DNA from: Kibdelosporangium sp. MJ126-NF4
GTDB taxonomy: Bacteria > Actinomycetota > Actinomycetes > Mycobacteriales > Pseudonocardiaceae
NCBI RefSeq assembly: GCF_000826545.1
Contig: NZ_CDME01000006.1
Coordinates: 651,063 to 715,062 of the forward strand
DNA: 64,000 nucleotides
Direction: 5' to 3'
Below, piece after piece: positions 53,501 through 62,163 of this stretch. Both the position numbers and the translations under genes were made by a program. Numbering within the stretch: position 1 is the stretch's first letter; each line of letters starts with the position of its first letter. The notes under the pieces are model-generated. The model was not told the origin of the DNA. It was given only the letters and a program-made list of their open reading frames with translations, and did not search any database.

Positions 53501-54581
53501 CCTTGGCAGCCTGTTCGGCTTGCGCCGCCTGGCCTTTGTCCGCATGGGCTGCCTGTGCCGCCTTGTTCGCACGTGAAGCGGCCTCGCCTGCCAAGGCGGC
53601 CGCGGTAGCGGCTTGGCTCGCTGCGTTTGCCGCGATGCGAGCGGCTTCGTTGGCGACAGCAGCCGCGGACAGTGCGGTCTGCGCGGCCTGTGCCGCCCGC
53701 TTCGCGGCGTCTGCGGCTCGACCAGCTGCTTCCGCCGCGCGTATGGCCGAATCCTTGGCCAACCTGGTTTCCTCAGCTGCCTTGGCGGCAGCCTCCTTCG
53801 CCAATTGCGCGGCGTGTACCGCACGGTCGGCGGCTTCCTTGGCCGACTGAGTTTCCGCGACAGCGCGTGCTGTCGCGCTCCTGGCCAGGTCGGCCAGCTG
53901 CGATACCGAGATCACTTCCTGGTCTCGAGCAGCCGCTGCCTGATAGCCGAGGCGAAGGAACTCGCGGACGTCCTCGATCGTCCCGTCCAGCGCACGCTGC
54001 GCGGCCTTGCGAACTTCAGGTCCGCCGCCGGACAGCAGTTGAACAGTGCGAATGGTGTCGTCGTCGTCCTGAGCCTTCTGTTGCTCGGACTGCAGGAAGA
54101 CGAGCAAGGCGTCCGGTGTGCCGTCCAAAGCCCGCTGCGCGGCGGCTTTCACCTTCGGCCCGCCCGCGGCCATGGTCTGGGTGACCTGGATCCGCAGGTC
54201 CTCCTCCCACGGCAGCTTCCACCCTGAGTCAAGGAAGGTCCGCAGGTCGGCCACGGTGCCGTTGAGGGCCTTCTGCGCGGCCTGGCGAACCACCCGGCCG
54301 CCCGCGCTGAGCACGAGGGTGACCTGGACGCGTAGATCGCGTTCGCTCGCCAGCTGTTGACCGGTTTGGAGAAACTGTCGGATATCGTCGTTTGTGCCCA
54401 GCAAGGCGGCCTTGGCCGCCTTGGTCATGTCAGGGCCGCCAGTCTTCAGCAGGTTGACTACTTGACGGCGCTCGCTGGCCGGACCCTCCGCCGTTGCGAT
54501 GGCCGACGGAACCTCAGTGACCAGCCCAGCGACTAATGCCGTCGCCAAAAACGCGGATAAGGCAGCACGGATTCTCGCCAT
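50532..54581 (-). CDS. secreted polymorphic toxin: ALF repeats, Ala-rich coiled coil, Hint, nuclease-like tip
   Basis: 1349 residues with a signal peptide (about 1-30). ALF repeats (for example NDDIRQFLQTGQQLA and TVADLRTFLDSGWKL) occupy about 35-215, then a long Ala-rich coiled coil, a second ALF block from about 590 to 800, another Ala-rich helix and a junction region. A Hint domain starts at Cys1100 (PNSFTADTPVLMADGT), continues through SEHPFWV and ends HTFYVVAGADALLVHN. The final 95 residues carry RIPDEFN and SEVKNVRY, a PD-(D/E)XK pattern resembling restriction-endonuclease-type toxins. The Hint domain would release this tip. The HEAT gene directly after it is the likely immunity gene. 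Secretion is by Sec signal rather than by the type VII system. Confidence 0.87.
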   Translation of the reverse strand: MARIRAALSAFLATALVAGLVTEVPSAIATAEGPASERRQVVNLLKTGGPDMTKAAKAALLGTNDDIRQFLQTGQQLASERDLRVQVTLVLSAGGRVVRQAAQKALNGTVADLRTFLDSGWKLPWEEDLRIQVTQTMAAGGPKVKAAAQRALDGTPDALLVFLQSEQQKAQDDDDTIRTVQLLSGGGPEVRKAAQRALDGTIEDVREFLRLGYQAAAARDQEVISVSQLADLARSATARAVAETQSAKEAADRAVHAAQLAKEAAAKAAEETRLAKDSAIRAAEAAGRAADAAKRAAQAAQTALSAAAVANEAARIAANAASQAATAAALAGEAASRANKAAQAAHADKGQAAQAEQAAKDAKAVAEGAKMAAQAAQAAGQAAQAAGAAAVAAARAGQEAIAASNAAKQAGGYAKEAGAKADEAERAAANAKRAADEATRAANVVQAIANEAAAAAFEARDAANQAAVHAENAAAQADNAFRHAGEAAGQADIAAQHAARAQQASDEASRASDKARRISEITRKTDTERLVAQQAQAVADADQALLAEEERKARQDWEAGEQAKLEAETARLIAEARNPATPPEVVIANGRKVSARLVFTGGAWLKTAAEDALAGTEADVKEFIHIGLDNATESDDRASVSYIADSTTVPAMRQAAITALNGSWTQVKQFLDIGQHEIRADEYRIKVVQLLNGAGPRVKAAGNAALNNGSVQALRDFLKTGHPAAQEEDDRVTVTQMLSAGGPEVKAVAQAALSGPATYLRDFLQTKVHTARQRDADTASHVANINTYLAGAAMSAAEAKISAAQALEAAAIARGAAQEAAQWAQAARDSATQAQQYAEQARNSATQAQQSADQAAQSAKIAQEAAATAQASAQAAAKSSAQAQASAEKARAYADEAYAAAERARADAIAAGKSAAEAAKAAADAARIAADKLRQEQEQRRQEDDQRKQDLANGGGSPPTGDDPDYDEEPLTSDEDVLRDAEGDEEAANYRNAQRDQGRDILDFVIEQGGQVFLDLVGWPDAKKCFTEGDIGGCIWTLVNLLGPLKLLKAALKLPEIGSALFKIVRGIGPFRHAVAAARSTVQRLRGIIEDVFQMIRRPCAPNSFTADTPVLMADGTRKPIKGVHVGDRVLASDPQTGVTEGRPVLDVITGSGSKNLITISVPGGQVESTSEHPFWVVDPGEWKLAKEIKPTDKLRLPDGHYVTVTATHPWTDVRDVYNLTVDGIHTFYVVAGADALLVHNSGGAKVCALGQAGEQAANITKNTTTYVVNGRRRIPDEFNVDMKRVSEVKNVRYQRLTRQLRDYLDLAQAQNPPYMFRLVVRVGNGTTLSKPLKREIAAGRIILSRLIP

Positions 54582-55021
54582 TACATGTGACCCCCGGATC
54601 CCAGAACTTTCGAACGAAGATGGTGTTCAGGGCATGAGCAGACAAGGCGTTGCGGTAATGATCCACAGCGCTCCAAGTTTGGAACGTACACTGTTATGAG
54701 TCGGCATGACAAGCGTGCCATCTCTTTCGAACCATTTGGACTGGGCGGAGGCTGATCGTCTCAGTCTCAAAGACGGCAAACGGCGGTACCTGTACCTGTT
54801 TGACGGCCGCTACGTTCGAATTGCTATCAGGAAACTGCGGGCTGCCTTGTGTGATCGATTAGCCAGGTCAAGCCGGGCTTCATGGCCTTTTCACTCGAAT
54901 GTCGTAATGAGAGAATCGACGCTCTTTAGAAGACTTTCCGCGCATCGGTGTCGAGATGTGACGGCGATCTAGCGCGTTCTCAAGTGAAACCTGAATCGAC
55001 GGCATGGAAAGGGGAGATTAT
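54582..55021. other. AT-richer intergenic region between toxin and pseudoprotease operons
   Basis: 440 bases with lower GC than the surroundings, containing divergent promoter signals for the toxin (minus) and the secreted protein gene (plus). The only ORF of note is 54706-54972. No tRNA, repeat or terminator was seen. Confidence 0.5.
54706..54972 (+). pseudogene. possible remnant ORF with hemopexin-like stretch
   Basis: An 88-codon frame with lower GC and no clear RBS. One stretch (GKRRYLYLFDGRYVRI) resembles a hemopexin repeat (YxFxGDxYVR) and is preceded by an ADRL element typical of such repeats; the rest does not continue the fold. It may be a decayed fragment or chance. Codon use is unlike its neighbours, which could also mean it is non-coding promoter DNA. 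Confidence 0.25.
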
Positions 55022-55567
55022 ATGCGTGTCCACCGTCGACTATTGCCGACAATGGTCACGGCTGCTGCTGTTGTCGCAGTGGCGCTTGCCGCTCCTATAA
55101 TGGTCGCTCCGATGAATGGCGGCGCGACAGTAGAAGTGGTGCTCGCCGCAGCTCCTGAGGAAACACCACCGCATACAGTGGAAGACACAACATATCCAGG
55201 TGCGGCGCAGATCCTTGCTCAACGTGGTATCAAGCTGATCGGCGGCGACGGCAGTATCGTGCTGGTTGACTGTGGACCAACTGGCCTTATCGAGGTCCGC
55301 AGCACGGAAAAGGGGCGGATCTGTTTCAAGGCAAGAACCATCTACTGGGGAAGTCGGTACCCGATGGTGAACTACATCGCCATGGAGATTCCCAGCGTCT
55401 ACACGATCAAGGGTGACGAAAAGGACGTAGAGGCGACGCTCACGGTGAACAACCAGTCCAAGGTCTACGCGATCGAGAAGAACGCCTGGACGCCGGTCGG
55501 TGAGGGAGCGGGTCCAGGCAACCCGCCGGAGACCCTTCTTCAGATAAGGGCCGCCACCCCGCAGTGA
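55022..55567 (+). CDS. secreted hypothetical protein
   Basis: 181 residues. ATG at 55022 is preceded by GGGGAG five bases upstream and gives a signal peptide (MRVHRRLLPTMVTAAAVVAV and following); an ATG at 55004 is possible but worse placed. The mature part of about 130 residues looks beta-rich, with two cysteines (LVDCGP and RICFKA) that may form a disulfide. The family is not recognised. Thirteen bases separate it from the pseudoprotease gene, so the two products are probably made and exported together. Confidence 0.75.
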   Translation: MRVHRRLLPTMVTAAAVVAVALAAPIMVAPMNGGATVEVVLAAAPEETPPHTVEDTTYPGAAQILAQRGIKLIGGDGSIVLVDCGPTGLIEVRSTEKGRICFKARTIYWGSRYPMVNYIAMEIPSVYTIKGDEKDVEATLTVNNQSKVYAIEKNAWTPVGEGAGPGNPPETLLQIRAATPQ

Positions 55568-55580
55568 GGAGATCCACGCG

Positions 55581-57164
55581 ATGAACAGCATCTCGCGCCG
55601 TACCCTGGCGGCGGTTCTGGCCGGCGGTGCGGCGATGACCTTGACTGCGGTCCCAGCGTCGGCTATCGGTGGTGGCACTCCGGTCACTGGGATAGAGGGT
55701 CCAGCCGCGTCGGTCGTGCGAATCTCGATCGAGAAGGCCGACACCAACAAGCAAAAGCAGCACGAGTGCACCGGCGTGGTCGTCTCGACGTACTGGATCC
55801 TCTCGTCGGCCAGTTGTTTCGCGGACAACCCGGCGCAGTGGCAGAGCCTGCCCGCTGGTCTCTACAAGCTCGACAGCATTGTCGACGACGCTGCCTACAT
55901 GGGCGCGGCGCGTCCCGCCGGGAAGGTGCAGAGTTCCTACACGTACATCGACGAGCTCGTCCCGCGCAGGGACCGCGATCTCGTGTTGGCCAGGGCCAGC
56001 GATCCGGTGGGGCCTGCTGCGAAAATCGCCACAACGCCGCCGGTACAGGGGCAGTCGCTCAAGATTGTCGGCACTGGCCGGACGAGCACCGAGTGGATCC
56101 CCAAGCAGGCTCACGCCGCTGACGTCTCGGTCAAGGCGATCAACCCTACGAGCTTGACGGTCTCCGGAAACGCCAGCACGTGCAGGGGTGATGCGGGCGG
56201 CCCGGCCTTCCGTGACAACAACGGATCCCTGGAGTTGGTCGCCATTCACGGTCCGTCCTGGCAGCATGGCTGCCTCGGCGTCACCGAGACACGCGATGAG
56301 TCGACGGAAGTCCGGGTGGACGACATCCACGACTGGATCCGCCAGCAGATCCCCGATTTGAACATCGAATGTGACGGCGAGATCGACATGTTCACCAACC
56401 GCGGTGGCACTCTGTGGCGAGACAAAGTCGGTGGCGACTGGGCAGCGAAAGGCTGGAGCCCGGACACCAACCTCGACTCGTACGGGCCGAACTGGCTTGG
56501 CGGGGTGTATGCCGGTGGCAACGGTCTGCTGTGGGAGGTCCACAAGAAGGTCAACGCTTCGGACCCCTTTGCGAACGGCGACTTGAGGCTGTGGCGCCGC
56601 AACGGCGCGGCGCTTGCCGGCGGCGAGCGGGTTGGAAACGGCTGGACGCGCCAGATGGAGTTCCCATCCACGATGACGGTGGACTCGGAGGGCCGCGTTT
56701 ATGCGATCAACGCTGTTGGTGAGCTGCGGTCTTATGTATGGAACGACACCACTCGAACGTGGGTGAACGCCGGCGGGGACCTACTGGACACCGGTTGGCA
56801 GAACTACACGTCGATCACGGGGGCGGGCAACGGCGTGCTCTACGCCCGCAACTCTGCCGGCGAGATGTTCCGCTTCGTCTACGACCACGCAGCCAGGCAA
56901 TGGACTCAGCGCAACAAGTCGGCTGGTGTTGGCTGGAACGTGTTTACCAACATCTTCTCGCCGGGCGGCGACATTCTCTACGCCCTCGGCAGCAAGCACG
57001 ACACGTATCCAGCCCTGCGGTGGTACCGGTATTTGCCGGGGGCAGACCGTTGGGAGCCTGGTGACGCGGACGGCCTCGGCCGGGTGGCCAGTTGGGGCTC
57101 GATATGGAACACCACATATCGGGCCACCGCTGACCCGGGCGGCTGTCGCCTGACCCGGCCCTGA
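55581..57164 (+). CDS. trypsin-fold pseudoprotease with tachylectin-like propeller
   Basis: 527 residues. The signal peptide is about 1-28. Residues 29-270 are a chymotrypsin/trypsin (S1) fold beginning IGGGTPV, but the catalytic His is Ser78 (WILSSASCF for LTAAHC) and the catalytic Ser is Ala205 (CRGDAGGP for GDSGGP); Asp133 is kept. It should not cleave peptides. Residues 275-525 contain five propeller-like repeats of tachylectin-2 type (GNGLLWEVHK, GRVYAINAVGELRSY and GNGVLYARNSAGEMFRF), a fold that binds sugars. It may be a secreted binding protein that uses the S1 fold as scaffold. GAGGAG lies nine bases before ATG. Confidence 0.88.
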   Translation: MNSISRRTLAAVLAGGAAMTLTAVPASAIGGGTPVTGIEGPAASVVRISIEKADTNKQKQHECTGVVVSTYWILSSASCFADNPAQWQSLPAGLYKLDSIVDDAAYMGAARPAGKVQSSYTYIDELVPRRDRDLVLARASDPVGPAAKIATTPPVQGQSLKIVGTGRTSTEWIPKQAHAADVSVKAINPTSLTVSGNASTCRGDAGGPAFRDNNGSLELVAIHGPSWQHGCLGVTETRDESTEVRVDDIHDWIRQQIPDLNIECDGEIDMFTNRGGTLWRDKVGGDWAAKGWSPDTNLDSYGPNWLGGVYAGGNGLLWEVHKKVNASDPFANGDLRLWRRNGAALAGGERVGNGWTRQMEFPSTMTVDSEGRVYAINAVGELRSYVWNDTTRTWVNAGGDLLDTGWQNYTSITGAGNGVLYARNSAGEMFRFVYDHAARQWTQRNKSAGVGWNVFTNIFSPGGDILYALGSKHDTYPALRWYRYLPGADRWEPGDADGLGRVASWGSIWNTTYRATADPGGCRLTRP

Positions 57165-57166
57165 CA

Positions 57167-57212
57167 CAACGAAACGGGTGAGCCGCCCCCGCGCGGCTCA
57201 CCCGTTTCGTTG
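57167..57212. terminator. bidirectional intrinsic terminator, 20-bp stem
   Basis: Perfect arms 57167-57186 and 57193-57212 around a six-base loop, with AACGAAAC and GTTTCGTT at the outer ends. It serves the pseudoprotease gene (plus) and the ABC-2 permease gene (minus). Confidence 0.92.
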
Positions 57213-57216
57213 TCCA

Positions 57217-58803
57217 TCAGCCGATGTCCCGCCGCCGGAAACCGGCGAGGCCCGCGGCCATCAGCGCGACGGCCACCACCGACAACCACACCAGCGGTGC
57301 CGCGCTGACATCGCTGAGCAGCTTCGGCACGTGCGTGAACGGTGAGACGTCCATCAGCCACTGCGGCACCCGCAGCATCGGGCCGAGCTGGCCGAGCAGC
57401 CAGAAGACCGTCAACGCAGCCCAACTGCCGATCACGTACCGCGGCGCCAAACCGAACAGCGCCATGGCGATCCCGGCCACGACCAGAGTCGCGGGCAGTT
57501 GCACCAGCGCCGCTTCCATGACGTCGCCGAGCTGTCCACCGACGTCGCCGACCGAGACGCCGTACGCCAGTCCCATGGCGAAACCGGCCACCACCAGCAT
57601 CACGGCCGCGCCGATCACCGCGAACACCAAGTGGCTCAACGCCCACCGCCACCGGCTGACACCCGTGGCCAGCACAGGTTCGGCCCGGACAGCGGTCTCC
57701 TCGGAACGCAGCCGCAGTGTCGCCTGCACCGCGTAGATCGAGGCGACCAGGGCGATGATGCCGAGGATCGCGGACATGAACGCGTCGATCAACGCGGACT
57801 GACCGCCCATCTGCTCGACGATCTTGGCGACCTGCGGGTTGTCCTTCACCAGGTCCGTCGCGCTGTTGGCGATCGCGCCGAACATCAGGCCCAGCACCAG
57901 GAATCCGGCCAGCCAACCGGCCATCGACCACCGGTGCAGCCGCCATGCCAGCCCGAACGGCCCGCTCAGCGACGCGCTCGCCTCCGGTGGACCCGGCCGT
58001 GGCCGGATCAGCCCGGCGCCGTGGTCACGCCTGCTGCCGAGACCGAACGCCACGCCCACAAGCACGACAGCCACGGCAAGCAGCAGAACCAGTGTCCACC
58101 AACGGTTCTCGGCGTAAGCATGCGTCTGTTGCAACCAGCCGATCGGGGAGATCCAGCTCAGCCACGACGCCGAGCTCGCGTCACCGATCAGCCGCAGCAC
58201 GAACGCGACCGCGAGGACAAGTGCCGCGATCCCGGTGACCGTCCTGGCGCTCTCGGCGAGCTGCGCGGCGGCGGCCGCCACCGCCGCGAACGCGATTCCC
58301 AGTGCGCCGAAGGCGAAACCGGCGAGGAACGACCCGCCGCCTGGCAGGCCCTGCCCGGCGAGACCGGCCGAGATCACCAGCGCCACCAGGATGTTCGCGC
58401 CTGTCGCGACGATCAGCGCGGCCGCCATCGGCGCGTGCCTGCCGACCACTGTCGCACCGATCAGTTCCAGCCGACCGGCTTCCTCGTCCTGACGGGTGTG
58501 CCGGTTGACCGTCAGGATGCTCATCAACGTGACCATCAGCGCGCCGACGATCGCCAGTCGCCACATCACGACGGCGCCGAGTGACGTGTCGTAGACCGAG
58601 CCGTAGATCGCGCTCATCGCCGGGTTGCTGCCGATCGTGGCCGCGATCTGCCTGCGGGAGGCCTCGTCGGGATACAGGTCCGCGACCGACGTCGCGGTCG
58701 CCAGCACCAGGCCGACGGTGACCAGGATCCAGATCGGCAGCCGGACCCGGTCGAGCCGCAGCGCCAGCCTGATCAGCGAGCCGGTGCCTGTCAGGGTGTT
58801 CAT
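57217..58803 (-). CDS. ABC-2 type exporter permease
   Basis: 528 residues with about 12 membrane helices in two similar halves, as in the permeases annotated as polyketide-antibiotic exporters. The first half starts with a cytoplasmic [14 protein letters not shown] segment and the second with [13 protein letters not shown]. It works with the ATPase encoded just upstream, whose stop overlaps its ATG by four bases. The substrate is unknown; drug or lipid export is possible. Confidence 0.9.
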   Translation of the reverse strand: MNTLTGTGSLIRLALRLDRVRLPIWILVTVGLVLATATSVADLYPDEASRRQIAATIGSNPAMSAIYGSVYDTSLGAVVMWRLAIVGALMVTLMSILTVNRHTRQDEEAGRLELIGATVVGRHAPMAAALIVATGANILVALVISAGLAGQGLPGGGSFLAGFAFGALGIAFAAVAAAAAQLAESARTVTGIAALVLAVAFVLRLIGDASSASWLSWISPIGWLQQTHAYAENRWWTLVLLLAVAVVLVGVAFGLGSRRDHGAGLIRPRPGPPEASASLSGPFGLAWRLHRWSMAGWLAGFLVLGLMFGAIANSATDLVKDNPQVAKIVEQMGGQSALIDAFMSAILGIIALVASIYAVQATLRLRSEETAVRAEPVLATGVSRWRWALSHLVFAVIGAAVMLVVAGFAMGLAYGVSVGDVGGQLGDVMEAALVQLPATLVVAGIAMALFGLAPRYVIGSWAALTVFWLLGQLGPMLRVPQWLMDVSPFTHVPKLLSDVSAAPLVWLSVVAVALMAAGLAGFRRRDIG

Positions 58804-59690
58804 TTGAGGTCATCCTCGTAGTGGCGGAGGAACAGCTCTTCGAGCGTCGGCGGCTGGCTGGTCAGCGACCGCACGCCGAACGAGGTCAGGTGCTTGAGCG
58901 CCGCGTCGAGCTGTGCGGTGTCCACCTCGAACTTGACGTGGCCGTCGCGGCCCTGGAAGTCGTGCACGCCCGGCAGTTCGGCGAAGCCGCTCGGCTCGGC
59001 CGCCAACTCGGCCTGGATCGACGTCCTGGTCAGGTGCCGCAGCTGGGCGAGCGTTCCCGTCTCCACCGTGCGGCCGTTGCGGATGATGCTCACCCGGTCG
59101 CACAGCGCCTCGACCTCGGAGAGGATGTGGCTGGACAGCAACACGGTCCGGTTGCGTTGCTTCTCCTCCTCGATGGATTCGCGGAACATCGCCTCCATCA
59201 ACGGGTCGAAGCCCGATGTCGGCTCGTCCAGCACCAGCAGTTCGACATCCGACGACAGCGCCGCGACGAGCGCGACCTTCTGCCGGTTGCCCTTGGAGTA
59301 GGTGCGCCCCTTCTTGGTGGGGTCGAGTTCGAAGCGCTCGAGCAGCACGGCTTTGCGCTTCGGGTCGAGGCCGCCCCGCAGCCTGCCCAGCAGGTCGATG
59401 ACCTCGCCGCCGGAGAGCGTCGGCCAGAGTGTGACGTCGCCGGGCACGTAGGCCAGACGGCGGTGCAGTTCGGCGGCCTGCCCCCACGGATCGCCGCCGA
59501 GCAGCCGGGCGGTGCCCGCGTCAGCGCGCAGCAGGCCCAGCAGAACACGGATGGTGGTCGACTTGCCCGCGCCGTTCGGGCCCAGGAAGCCGTGCACCTC
59601 CCCCTCGCTCACGGTCAGGTCGAGACCGTCGAGCGCGCGCGTCCGGCCGAACGTCTTCACCAGGCCGGACACGGATATCGCGTGTGTCAT
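58800..59690 (-). CDS. ABC exporter ATPase
   Basis: 296 residues. Walker [10 protein letters not shown] near 38, signature [15 protein letters not shown] (a variant of LSGGQ typical of this drug-exporter subfamily), Walker [15 protein letters not shown], and the His switch SSHILSE. A C-terminal domain of about 80 residues ends [12 protein letters not shown], as in DrrA/NatA-like exporters. It diverges from a MarR/GbsR regulator with a 92-base AT-rich gap containing inverted repeats. Confidence 0.93.
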   Translation of the reverse strand: MTHAISVSGLVKTFGRTRALDGLDLTVSEGEVHGFLGPNGAGKSTTIRVLLGLLRADAGTARLLGGDPWGQAAELHRRLAYVPGDVTLWPTLSGGEVIDLLGRLRGGLDPKRKAVLLERFELDPTKKGRTYSKGNRQKVALVAALSSDVELLVLDEPTSGFDPLMEAMFRESIEEEKQRNRTVLLSSHILSEVEALCDRVSIIRNGRTVETGTLAQLRHLTRTSIQAELAAEPSGFAELPGVHDFQGRDGHVKFEVDTAQLDAALKHLTSFGVRSLTSQPPTLEELFLRHYEDDLK

Positions 59691-59782
59691 GACTCAGAAG
59701 TTACAGTGATTTCACAAAATCGTGAAGTTAAGAAAGTGTATAAACTTACCTGTAGCAACCAAGTTCGGGAGAGGATGTCGCG
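59691..59782. promoter_or_regulatory. divergent operator/promoter of exporter and MarR-type regulator
   Basis: An AT-rich 92-base gap. It has TTCAC-AAAATC-GTGAA (59711-59726) and an imperfect AAGTTAAG to TAAACTT repeat (59726-59747), overlapping a TATAAA box at 59739-59744 for the plus side. The layout fits repression of both genes by the regulator. Confidence 0.6.
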
Positions 59783-60292
59783 GTGAGCGAGGAGCAGCAG
59801 ACACAGCGAGACCCGGCCGCCGTCGTCCGGTTCATCGAGCGGTACGCCGGGCACCTGGCCGACGCCGGGATGCAACGGATGGCCGCCCGGGTCTTCGTGG
59901 CGCTGCTGTGTCAGGACTCCGGCCGGATGACCGCCACCGACATGGCGGAGGTGCTGCAGGTCAGCCCGGCGGCCATCTCCGGCGCTGTGCGTTACCTCAC
60001 TCAGGCCAACATGGTCGAGCGCGAGCGTGAGCCCGGTTCCCGGCGCGACCACTACGTCGTCAAGAACGACCTCTGGTACGACGTGGTCACCCGGCGCGAG
60101 CAGCTGATCCACCGCTGGGAGCCGACCATGCGCGACGGCATGGCAGCACTCGGCGAGAACACGCCCGCCGGGCTGCGCTGGCGGGAGACGCTCGAGTTCT
60201 ACGCCTTCCTCCACGAGCGACTGCCCGAGACGATGCTGGAGTGGCAGAAGCGCCGGATCGAGCTGCGTCGCGAGTGGGGACTCAGTGACTAG
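59783..60292 (+). CDS. MarR/GbsR-type transcriptional regulator
   Basis: 169 residues. A winged helix-turn-helix (MTATDMAEVLQVSPAAISGAVRYL, then a wing with EREREPGSRRDHYVV) is followed by a long dimerisation helix region. It matches GbsR/MarR-type regulators that sit divergent to ABC-2 exporters and repress them. GTG at 59783 lies eight bases after GGGAGAGG. It likely controls the exporter and itself. Confidence 0.9.
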   Translation: MSEEQQTQRDPAAVVRFIERYAGHLADAGMQRMAARVFVALLCQDSGRMTATDMAEVLQVSPAAISGAVRYLTQANMVEREREPGSRRDHYVVKNDLWYDVVTRREQLIHRWEPTMRDGMAALGENTPAGLRWRETLEFYAFLHERLPETMLEWQKRRIELRREWGLSD

Positions 60293-60301
60293 TTTGGGGT
60301 C

Positions 60302-61978
60302 ATGACGACCCCTTCGAGCCAGGCCGACGCGCTGGCGGACGAACTGATCCGGCTGGGCTTCGACCGCGCGCCGATCGGCGCATCACTGCACGGCATCCCG
60401 GGCTATGACGCGCTGATCGGTGATCCGTCCGCGGCGGCGGACGAGACCACCCGGCGCCAGGCGCTGGACATCGCCACGCGGGCCGACTCGATCGACAAGG
60501 CGGACGTGCCCGCCTCCGACGCGATCACCCTGGCCGTGGTGTCCCAGCAGGCGCAGGCCGCGGTCGACCGGATCGACTCGAAGATGGCCGAGTACACGAT
60601 CACGGACCTGTTCATCGCCCCCGCCTCCGGCCTGCTGACGATGCTGCCGATGACCGGGCTGCAGACCGAGCAGCAGGCCGCGGACTACCTGACCAGGCTG
60701 CGTGCCCTGCCGGGCTACCTCGCGGAGTACGCCAACCGCCACCGTGAAGGCGTCGCCGCCGGTCGTGTGCCGGTCGCGCATCTCGTGCAGGCCGCGGTCG
60801 CCCACCTCGACCGCTACCTCGGCGCGGGCGCGGACAACGACGCGCTGCGCAGGCCGCAGCCGCCCGCCGAGGTTCGAGAGTCCTTCACGGCCGAACGCGA
60901 CCGGATCCTCGACGAGGTCGTCCGTCCCGCGTTCGCCGAGTACCGCGCCGTGCTGGCCGACGAGATCGCCGGGCACGGCCGCCCGGCCGACAAGCCGGGC
61001 CTGACCTGGCTGCCCGACGGCGACCAGCTCTACGGGCGGCTGTCGAGGGTGCACACCACCACCGACCGGACGGCCGACGAACTGCACGAGACCGGCCTCG
61101 ACCTGATCGACTCGCTGTTCGAGGAGTTCGCCGAGATCGGTTCGCGAGTTTTCGCCACCAAGGACGTCCAGGAGATCTTCGCGAGGCTGCGTGACGATCC
61201 CGCGCTGCGCTGGAGCTCCGAAGAGGAGATGATCTCGGCGGCGCGTGCCGCGATCGAACGGGCCGAGACCGAGGCGCCGAAATGGTTCGGGCGGCTGCCT
61301 TCGCACAGTTGCCGGGTCGAACCGGTTCCGCCCGCGGAGGCACCGGGCGCGCCTATGGCCTATTACATGCAGCCGTCGCTGGACGGTCGGCGCCCCGGTA
61401 CATATTTCACCAATACATATCAGCCGGGAGAGCGTTACAAACACATCTCCGAAGCAACGGCGTACCACGAGGCCGTTCCCGGACACCACTTCCAGCTGAC
61501 CATCGCGGGCGAGCTTGACAACCTTCCGTTGTTGCGCCGGTTGGCGGACGTGAACTCGTATGTCGAGGGCTGGGGCCTGTACTGCGAACGGCTCGCGGAC
61601 GAGATGGGCCTGTACACCGGCGACATCGCCAGGCTGGGCATGCTCGCGCTCGACGCGACCAGGGCGGGGCGGTTGGTCGTGGACACCGGCCTGCACGCGA
61701 AGGGCTGGTCACGGCAGCGGGCGATCGACTACATGACCGAGAACGTGCCCATGCCGCAGTTGGAGATCGTCACCGAGGTCGACCGCTACATCGCCTACCC
61801 GGGCCAGGCGCTGTCCTACATGGTCGGCAGGTTGGAGATCCAGCGGATCAGGGCGGCCGCGGAAAAGGCGCTCGGGTCCCGGTTCGACATCCGGACCTTC
61901 CACGATCTTGTCATCGGTAGTGGGCCGCTCCCGCTCACAGTGCTTGACCAGGTCGTCACCGAATGGGTGACGCGGTAA
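60302..61978 (+). CDS. DUF885 family metallopeptidase
   Basis: 558 residues with no signal peptide, so cytoplasmic. The zinc motif is HEAVPGH (389-395), a longer HxxxxxH/HExxxxH form typical of DUF885, followed by the acidic helix YVEGWGLYCERLADEMGLY that supplies further ligands. The family is related to carboxypeptidase-like peptidases. It starts nine bases after the regulator and could be read through from it, although the functional link is unclear. Full length. Confidence 0.9.
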   Translation: MTTPSSQADALADELIRLGFDRAPIGASLHGIPGYDALIGDPSAAADETTRRQALDIATRADSIDKADVPASDAITLAVVSQQAQAAVDRIDSKMAEYTITDLFIAPASGLLTMLPMTGLQTEQQAADYLTRLRALPGYLAEYANRHREGVAAGRVPVAHLVQAAVAHLDRYLGAGADNDALRRPQPPAEVRESFTAERDRILDEVVRPAFAEYRAVLADEIAGHGRPADKPGLTWLPDGDQLYGRLSRVHTTTDRTADELHETGLDLIDSLFEEFAEIGSRVFATKDVQEIFARLRDDPALRWSSEEEMISAARAAIERAETEAPKWFGRLPSHSCRVEPVPPAEAPGAPMAYYMQPSLDGRRPGTYFTNTYQPGERYKHISEATAYHEAVPGHHFQLTIAGELDNLPLLRRLADVNSYVEGWGLYCERLADEMGLYTGDIARLGMLALDATRAGRLVVDTGLHAKGWSRQRAIDYMTENVPMPQLEIVTEVDRYIAYPGQALSYMVGRLEIQRIRAAAEKALGSRFDIRTFHDLVIGSGPLPLTVLDQVVTEWVTR

Positions 61979-62163
61979 ACACAACCCGGTATCACAGGGC
62001 CTTTACACCCTGGATAGAGTCACGGCGCTGATCGGTAGAGGTACGCCAGTAGTTGCTCGCACCACCCGTTAGAGGGACCCAGGGAAAGCGTGTGTTCAGC
62101 GAGTGACTGCAAGAAGTACACGGGGTAGCTGGGGCACTAACCGAAAAATGAGGAGCACCAAAC

